In this document: piece by piece, positions 7,657 through 11,715 of the stretch | Layout: the number at the start of each line of letters is the position of its first letter | Numbering within the stretch: the first letter of the stretch is position 1 | Origin: Alphaproteobacteria bacterium | GTDB lineage: Bacteria > Pseudomonadota > Alphaproteobacteria > Micavibrionales > CSBR16-224 | NCBI GenBank assembly: GCA_007116755.1 | Contig: SKHU01000024.1 | Span: 1 to 11,715, forward strand | Length of the DNA: 11,715 bases | Direction: 5' to 3' | Program-made: the position numbers and the translations under genes | The notes under the pieces: model-generated | The model's database searches: none | What the model saw: the letters and a program-made list of their open reading frames with translations, nothing else | What the model was told of the DNA's origin: nothing

Positions 7657-9205
7657 AAGGACGGCGCGGCGGAAAATGGCGGCGCTTGATAACACGCGCG
7701 GGACGCTTGCGGGATGTCATATGCACCCCTTCGAATACGGGAGGGTTGACAACAAAACGGCCGAGCTTTTCATAGGCGGTGCGGATATCGGCATCATTCT
7801 GGTATTCGCGGAAATCTTTAAACGACACATATTCTTTTTTGCCGTTGCCGATTGTCGTCACCCGCGCCACTTCGCAGGATTTGAAATTGAAAATATGCGA
7901 AATGCTGATCGCGCTTTGCTTTCCGGAAACTTGATCAAAACTCTGCAACCGGCGGATTGTATCTTCGCTTTCAATCTGCCAGCTTTCACCCAGCACTTCG
8001 CCGCGAATTTTATCAAGATGATAGTGCACTGTGCTGTTGCGTGCGCTTTTAACCGCAGAGGCGTAAGTTTCAGCATCCCACAGATTGCTTTTAGTAAACA
8101 GCACATGCAGCATATCCGCGCGCCCGTCTGCTGCCGCTCCGATAATGCCTCTTTCCACAACATCGCGCGGCCAGTCCTGCCGCTTTTGCAACAGATATTC
8201 AACACTGCGACATTTGTTATGCCGGATCAGGTTGGACAGGAGATAACCGCGCATTTCTGTCGGCTCCCTGATCTGGTCGATAATTTTCCTGCGCCGCTCA
8301 AACTCCTTCTCTCCCTCTCCACCGCTGCGGTATTGCCCGGTTTCCAGCATATCCGCAGTGACGTGATGCACCGTCACCTTTCCACCGCGCAAACGCAGAA
8401 GGGTCAGTATATCGTCCTGATTTTTGCTGATAGCCGTCTGTACCAGCGCATCGCAATCCAGCTTTTCGCGTACGGTGTCCATCAGATAGGAAAGTTTCTT
8501 CGGCTGGCTGCGTTCAACAGCCTGCCGCGCCAATTCCTGCGCATCCAGTTTCTTCAGCCAGTCCGCCCCCAAAGCGCGCAGACAGCCGACATCACCATAG
8601 ACCGCGGCTTGAAACACTTCGTCCTTGCATGTGCCTTTAAGAATTTCCGGATGGCTTTCCTTGACCCAGAAAACCGCCTGCGGCTTATCATAGCGCATGC
8701 CGGTCAGCAAAACATCACGCACGGTTTTCTCGCGCTTATCCGCATCAATCATGCCCAAAAGGCGGTCGGCCATACGTGTCCGCCCCTGTTGCAGCGCTTC
8801 CAGAATACAGCTTTCATCAACTTTTGCGCCGTATTCTTCCAGAAGGCCGACGGCGGTATCATTGCGGTGACGCACGGCATCGCGCATATAATAGCTGCTG
8901 TCATGCTGACGGGTCGCGCCGGCCTGCAACAACAGTTTCACCATATCGGGATTATCTTTCAACGCAATCGCTTCCTGCAACGCACCGGCATGTTCATTGA
9001 CATCCGCCCCGTCGCACAGCAATTCAAACACGCACCACAGGCTGTTTTCGGAAACGGCATGTTCCAGACGGAACGCCGCATTATAGGATTGCAACTCCTT
9101 CAGCAACTCTTTGTCACGATCCGTCGGCGCAGGAAACTCTACGGTAACCCTGCGGCCAAGCTCCGCTTCGCGCTTTTGTCTCTTGCTGTTACCGAATAAG
9201 GGCAT
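7655..9205 (-). CDS. Ankyrin-repeat protein with basic C-terminal tail
   Basis: The 516-residue protein is built largely of ankyrin-type repeats, which bind other proteins. Recognisable units include residues 43-70 (AFRLEHAVSENSLWCVFELL, then DGADVN), 75-100 (ALQEAIALKDNPDMVKLLLQ, then AGA), 107-130 (ending LLEEYGAKVDES), 195-220, 253-277 and 352-378. Several are degenerate. From about residue 400 to 490 a non-repeat domain of unknown type follows (containing FNFKSCEVARVTTIG and EYVSFKDFREYQ). The last 18 residues are strongly basic (SRKRPARVIKRRHFPPRRP region), which could contact nucleic acid or an acidic surface. No signal peptide or membrane helix is seen, so it is probably cytoplasmic unless exported by a signal-independent route. 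The start ATG has only a weak ribosome binding site. It lies upstream of the AAA+ gene on the same strand; a partner or adaptor role is an inference. I do not recognise a named family. Confidence 0.85.
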   Translation of the reverse strand: MPLFGNSKRQKREAELGRRVTVEFPAPTDRDKELLKELQSYNAAFRLEHAVSENSLWCVFELLCDGADVNEHAGALQEAIALKDNPDMVKLLLQAGATRQHDSSYYMRDAVRHRNDTAVGLLEEYGAKVDESCILEALQQGRTRMADRLLGMIDADKREKTVRDVLLTGMRYDKPQAVFWVKESHPEILKGTCKDEVFQAAVYGDVGCLRALGADWLKKLDAQELARQAVERSQPKKLSYLMDTVREKLDCDALVQTAISKNQDDILTLLRLRGGKVTVHHVTADMLETGQYRSGGEGEKEFERRRKIIDQIREPTEMRGYLLSNLIRHNKCRSVEYLLQKRQDWPRDVVERGIIGAAADGRADMLHVLFTKSNLWDAETYASAVKSARNSTVHYHLDKIRGEVLGESWQIESEDTIRRLQSFDQVSGKQSAISISHIFNFKSCEVARVTTIGNGKKEYVSFKDFREYQNDADIRTAYEKLGRFVVNPPVFEGVHMTSRKRPARVIKRRHFPPRRP

Positions 9206-9245
9206 TCTGTCTTTCGTTTATGTCACTTTAAGTTACGGGAGATAT

Positions 9246-9275
9246 AACATACACGATTGCGACGGGGAGAATCAA
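9246..9275 (-). promoter_or_regulatory. Candidate promoter of the ankyrin gene
   Basis: On the minus strand TTGATT (9275-9270) and TATGTT (9251-9246) are 18 bases apart, with four of six consensus matches each. They lie between the rpsO terminator and the ankyrin start, where a separate promoter is needed if the terminator works. The leader would be about 35 bases. Confidence 0.4.
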
Positions 9276-9284
9276 GAGCAAAAC

Positions 9285-9309
9285 AAAAAACCGCCTACCG
9301 AGCGGGCGG
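9285..9309 (-). terminator. Rho-independent terminator of the truB-rpsO operon
   Basis: On the minus strand a GC-rich stem CCGCC/GGCGG (9309-9305 with 9295-9291) and a 9-base loop are followed directly by six T (9290-9285). It lies 40 bases beyond the rpsO stop codon. An alternative outer pairing with AAAACCG upstream could lengthen the hairpin, and a T5 run on the plus strand (9314-9318) means it might also stop transcription in the other direction. Confidence 0.85.
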
Positions 9310-9349
9310 ACGGTTTTTGTCGAAACTTTATACTTCTGCCTTGGTTGTC

Positions 9350-9619
9350 TTAGCGACGCAGGCCGAGTTTCTTGATGATTTCCTGATAGCGGGCTTCATC
9401 CTTGCGCTTGAGATAATCCAGCAAACGGCGGCGTTTGCTGACCATGCCCAAAAGGCCGCGACGGCTGTGCACATCTTTTTGATGCGTTTTCATATGCTCG
9501 GTCAGATTGACAATACGCTCGGTCAGAATAGCGATCTGTACTTCCGGCGATCCCGTATCGTCTTTACCGGTTGCGTGTCCTTTAATCAATTCCTGCTTTT
9601 TTTCTGCTGTAATCGACAT
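9350..9619 (-). CDS. rpsO: 30S ribosomal protein S15
   Basis: S15 binds 16S rRNA early in assembly of the 30S subunit and contributes a bridge to the 50S subunit. The 89-residue protein has the normal family length and carries the conserved core GSPEVQIAILTERIVNLTEH and the rRNA-binding stretch with HQKDVHSRRGLLGMVSKRRR, ending in KKLGLRR. The ATG at 9619 is chosen because AGGAG lies 9 bases upstream; an in-frame TTG at 9625 would be only 3 bases from it. It follows truB after 54 AT-rich bases, and a strong terminator lies 40 bases downstream. In many bacteria pnp follows rpsO; here the next gene is the ankyrin gene. S15 represses its own translation in several bacteria, but I cannot identify such a leader structure here. 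Confidence 0.98.
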   Translation of the reverse strand: MSITAEKKQELIKGHATGKDDTGSPEVQIAILTERIVNLTEHMKTHQKDVHSRRGLLGMVSKRRRLLDYLKRKDEARYQEIIKKLGLRR

Positions 9620-9628
9620 CTTCAATAG

Positions 9629-9633
9629 CTCCT
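9629..9633 (-). promoter_or_regulatory. rpsO ribosome binding site
   Basis: AGGAG on the minus strand lies 9 bases before the ATG at 9619 and only 3 bases before the alternative TTG at 9625. The spacing decides the rpsO start in favour of the ATG. It is one of the clearest Shine-Dalgarno sequences in the window. Confidence 0.75.
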
Positions 9634-9673
9634 AAAATTAAAATTTTCCAGTATGATGCGCAGATTTTCCTCT

Positions 9674-10612
9674 TTAAAGATTAAAAACGCGCACCGGTTT
9701 CAAAACGGCACCTTCCATTTCGGCAATTGCCAGAGGTCTTCCTCCGGACAGAGCCAAAACGTGCCCCGCATATTGTCCCAAATTCACACCTGCGGTGCCG
9801 AGACGTTCGCGATCCTGAACCGTTAAAAAACGCACAACCTGTCCACGGGACATTTTGAGGGCTTCCTCTTCCGTCAAGGACAGGGCCGGGATGTCGTCCA
9901 GCGCCGCTGCCACAGGTAGAACAAGCCGTTCAGGCGGTTCGTTATGCAGCATTTCTTCCAGTTTTGCAAGGGAAATCGCATTTTTTTCGGAAAAACCGCC
10001 GACGCGGCTGCGGCGCAAAATCGTGACATGGCCGTATGTGTCCAGAGCTTCCCCCATATCCCGCGCCAGTGCCCGTACATAGGTTCCTTTGCCGCAGAGT
10101 AAACGGAATTCCGCGGTTTCTCCGGTGCAGGACAAAAGCGCCAATTCCTTCACCGAAACGCAGCGCGGCTTGATCTCTGCCGCATCGCCGCGACGGGCAA
10201 TATCATAGGCACGCTCGCCCGCAATTTTCACGGCGGAAAATTGCGGCGGCACCTGCGTGATATCTCCGGTAAATTGCGGCAGGATTTTTTCAATCTGCTC
10301 TGCTGCAGGATGGAGATCGCTTTCGGCAATCACATTGCCTTCGGCATCATCGGTATCGGTGGCCTGCCCCCATTTGACGGTAAACAGATATTCCTTTTCC
10401 GCATCCTGCATATAGGGCACGGTTTTTGTCGCCTCGCCCAGCGCCACAGGCAGAACGCCGGTCGCCATCGGGTCAAGCGTTCCGGCATGGCCGGCTTTCG
10501 CCGCACCGGTCAAACGGCGCACCGCCGCAACAACCGTCGTCGCGCCCATATCTTTATCTTTGTCGATATTCAGCCAGCCGTGAATCGGCAGGCCTTTTCT
10601 TTTTCTGCCCAT
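9674..10612 (-). CDS. truB: tRNA pseudouridine(55) synthase TruB
   Basis: TruB converts uridine 55 in the T-loop of tRNAs to pseudouridine and also helps tRNA folding. The 312-residue protein has the family's usual length. It starts with GWLNIDKDKDMGATTVV, followed by the catalytic motif GHAGTLDPMATGVLPVALGE with Asp47. Tyr75 (in EKEYLFTVKWG), Tyr178 and Arg180 (in GKGTYVRALARDMG) correspond to active-site residues of E. coli TruB. The C-terminal part (about 225-312) fits the TruB C-terminal domain. No strong ribosome binding site precedes the ATG. Because the stop codon of the metallopeptidase gene lies 11 bases upstream, translational coupling is likely. In many alphaproteobacteria rbfA would occupy that upstream place. 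Confidence 0.97.
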   Translation of the reverse strand: MGRKRKGLPIHGWLNIDKDKDMGATTVVAAVRRLTGAAKAGHAGTLDPMATGVLPVALGEATKTVPYMQDAEKEYLFTVKWGQATDTDDAEGNVIAESDLHPAAEQIEKILPQFTGDITQVPPQFSAVKIAGERAYDIARRGDAAEIKPRCVSVKELALLSCTGETAEFRLLCGKGTYVRALARDMGEALDTYGHVTILRRSRVGGFSEKNAISLAKLEEMLHNEPPERLVLPVAAALDDIPALSLTEEEALKMSRGQVVRFLTVQDRERLGTAGVNLGQYAGHVLALSGGRPLAIAEMEGAVLKPVRVFNL

Positions 10613-10623
10613 GGGGTGAAGCT

Positions 10624-11562
10624 TTAACCCATTCGGCGCTGTTTATGCAAGTGTTTCACGTAACGGAACAGCAAATAATCATTTTTTACAAAATCTTTTG
10701 CAGAAACCTGACACCCTTTGGCAAAGCCGTAATGCAGTCCGCGATAGACCGGATTTGCAAGGATATTCTGCGGCAAATGCCCCATATAATTTTTGCCGAA
10801 CACATCCCCCAGACGACACAATTCCTGACGGTTCGTCAACGACACACCCGCTTTTTTATGCAGGAACGGTGTATTTTCATTGATGTATTCGGATTGTCCG
10901 CACGGTATAACAACTCCTTTGACCCCGATATTTTTGGCATAACGTGCCAGAGTGCGGCTTTCGTAAAAATGCATACGTGCGCCGCCGTAAAAAAACGAAG
11001 AAAAACTTTTTGCAATCATCTCCGGAGATTCAAAATCGGGTGTCTTCGTTTTTTCCGGATGGATACGGTCAAAGTTGCACAACATCCAATCTTCACGTCT
11101 CTCCCCGTCACGTATAAACCCGACAGTTTTGCGTACCGCCTCCCCGACGGCAAAAGCGTCGGCTTCGATAAATTTGATTTGCGTGACGTAATCCTGCACG
11201 GGTTTATCCATTCCCGAAATTGTCGGTATCAAATCTTGAGAATTCTGCCATGCATGGCGGATTTCATGGGCAAGCGTACCTGTCAGATATTCATTGGGAC
11301 ACCGCGCGCCAAGTCCGATCATCTTGTAACCGGACGACATATAATATCCTCCCGCCTCGGTCTGGTGATCCATTTCTATGCGGATATTATTCGCATCCGC
11401 CCAGTCCAGAAGTTTTTTGCCCAGCGGAGATTTCGCCATAAGGCGGCGGATTTCCCTGATTCGTCTTTGATCTTTTTTGCGACGCTTCGTATCCTGCCGC
11501 GCGATAATGTCATCGACATTTTCATGAAACGCTTTATACATCTCTGCCGCTTTATCTTTCAT
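10624..11562 (-). CDS. Putative zinc metallopeptidase (HExxH type, unknown function)
   Basis: The 312-residue protein contains GTLAHEIRHAWQ with the zinc-binding HExxH at residues 99-103 and, about 30 residues later, FIEADAFAVGEAV, where Glu133 is a plausible third zinc ligand. This layout (HExxH followed by EADAFA) resembles gluzincin-like families such as M78/ImmA, but the rest does not look like ImmA and no helix-turn-helix partner lies next to it. It may belong to a domain of unknown function annotated as a putative metallopeptidase (possibly DUF6782; from memory, unchecked). The N-terminus is highly charged (TKRRKKDQRRIREIRR), and no signal peptide or membrane helix is seen. AAGGAG five bases before the ATG is an excellent ribosome binding site. 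It follows a partial upstream gene after 12 bases and precedes truB by 11, so it is co-transcribed with translation genes. Substrate and role are unknown. Confidence 0.8.
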   Translation of the reverse strand: MKDKAAEMYKAFHENVDDIIARQDTKRRKKDQRRIREIRRLMAKSPLGKKLLDWADANNIRIEMDHQTEAGGYYMSSGYKMIGLGARCPNEYLTGTLAHEIRHAWQNSQDLIPTISGMDKPVQDYVTQIKFIEADAFAVGEAVRKTVGFIRDGERREDWMLCNFDRIHPEKTKTPDFESPEMIAKSFSSFFYGGARMHFYESRTLARYAKNIGVKGVVIPCGQSEYINENTPFLHKKAGVSLTNRQELCRLGDVFGKNYMGHLPQNILANPVYRGLHYGFAKGCQVSAKDFVKNDYLLFRYVKHLHKQRRMG

Positions 11563-11567
11563 CTCCG

Positions 11568-11573
11568 CTCCTT
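11568..11573 (-). promoter_or_regulatory. Metallopeptidase gene ribosome binding site
   Basis: AAGGAG on the minus strand lies 5 bases before the ATG at 11562, inside the 12-base gap after the upstream gene. It supports that start and suggests strong translation within the operon. Confidence 0.7.
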
Positions 11574-11574
11574 C

Positions 11575-11715
11575 TTACATCATACGCGGGATCGGCCGCG
11601 CCTGCGTTGTTCCCGCATGGCTTTCAGCCTCCCGCACTGTGTCAAAACGCTTTTGATTGCCCGATGACAGATTGCCGGTAAATTCTTCAATCCCGAGAAT
11701 GTCGACCGGCAATCC
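11575..11715 (-). CDS. C-terminal end of an unknown protein (partial, 5' end outside window)
   Basis: A reading frame enters from the right edge and runs 46 codons to a TAA at 11577-11575. The visible tail reads GLPVDILGIEEFTGNL, then SSGNQKRFDTVREAESHAG, ending ARPIPRMM. I do not recognise a family. The frame ends 12 bases before the metallopeptidase gene, whose Shine-Dalgarno sequence fills the gap, so the two are probably co-transcribed and possibly related in function. The segment is short, and the coding call rests on this operon-like spacing and on the frame being open to the edge. Confidence 0.55.
   Translation of the reverse strand, partial: GLPVDILGIEEFTGNLSSGNQKRFDTVREAESHAGTTQARPIPRMM

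Noticed and set aside
7676..9199. A 507-codon open frame on the plus strand opposite the ankyrin gene
   Set aside because: It mirrors the ankyrin gene almost exactly, its translation has no recognisable domain, and the minus-strand protein shows clear ankyrin repeats. It is best explained by codon bias of the real gene.
9620..9673. S15 autoregulatory leader or separate promoter between truB and rpsO
   Set aside because: The 54 bases are AT-rich with TTTAAT-like elements, but I could find neither a convincing -35/-10 pair nor a pseudoknot by eye.
10624..11562. ImmA/IrrE-type toxin or phage repressor protease
   Set aside because: HExxH and EADAFA are similar, but the protein is longer and otherwise different, and no helix-turn-helix or antitoxin gene lies next to it.
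10426..11667. A 413-codon open frame on the plus strand opposite truB and the metallopeptidase gene
   Set aside because: It runs across two real genes and their intergenic gap on the other strand, and its translation resembles no protein family.

Overview
The window looks like chromosomal DNA of an alphaproteobacterium with roughly balanced base composition. Three things suggest this. The first is the order XRE regulator - lnt - comEC, divergent from gltX. The second is the type of XRE regulator, with the pattern LTFQQIQKYERAANRVSASRLYD that is typical of the class. The third is a ComEC whose C-terminus has no recognisable metallo-beta-lactamase active site. Ankyrin and orphan metallopeptidase genes beside housekeeping genes would fit a lesser-known lineage (Micavibrio-like or another environmental or host-associated group), but the lineage is an inference and not settled by the sequence.

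Left part (1-4387, minus strand): comEC and lnt are 13 bases apart and probably form one transcription unit. They are followed, after a 111-base gap, by an XRE-family regulator that runs off the left edge. That gap holds a perfect 18-bp palindrome overlapping a candidate promoter for the regulator, a likely autoregulatory operator. Lnt carries about 50 extra residues just before its catalytic glutamate.

Middle part (4388-9284): gltX is on the plus strand, divergent from comEC and convergent with a CbbX/SpoVK-type AAA+ ATPase gene that ends only 3 bases away. The AAA+ gene is preceded on the same strand by an ankyrin-repeat protein gene. Both sit between gltX and rpsO, where no such genes are expected. 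The AAA+ protein has an N-terminal helical region with ankyrin-like stretches and a low-complexity linker. Its coding strand contains nine consecutive G just after the Walker B motif, so a one-base change would remove the rest of the ATPase module. This pair is the best candidate for an undescribed system.

Right part (9285-11715, minus strand): an apparent operon of an unknown gene (only its last 46 codons visible), a putative HExxH zinc metallopeptidase, truB and rpsO, ended by a clear rho-independent terminator. In many alphaproteobacteria truB-rpsO lies between rbfA and pnp. Here the metallopeptidase gene takes the upstream place and the ankyrin gene the downstream place, so the usual cluster has been rearranged.

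No tRNA, rRNA, CRISPR array, insertion sequence or phage gene was seen. No gene-free stretch exceeds 300 bases; the longest, 144 bases, lies between rpsO and the ankyrin gene.
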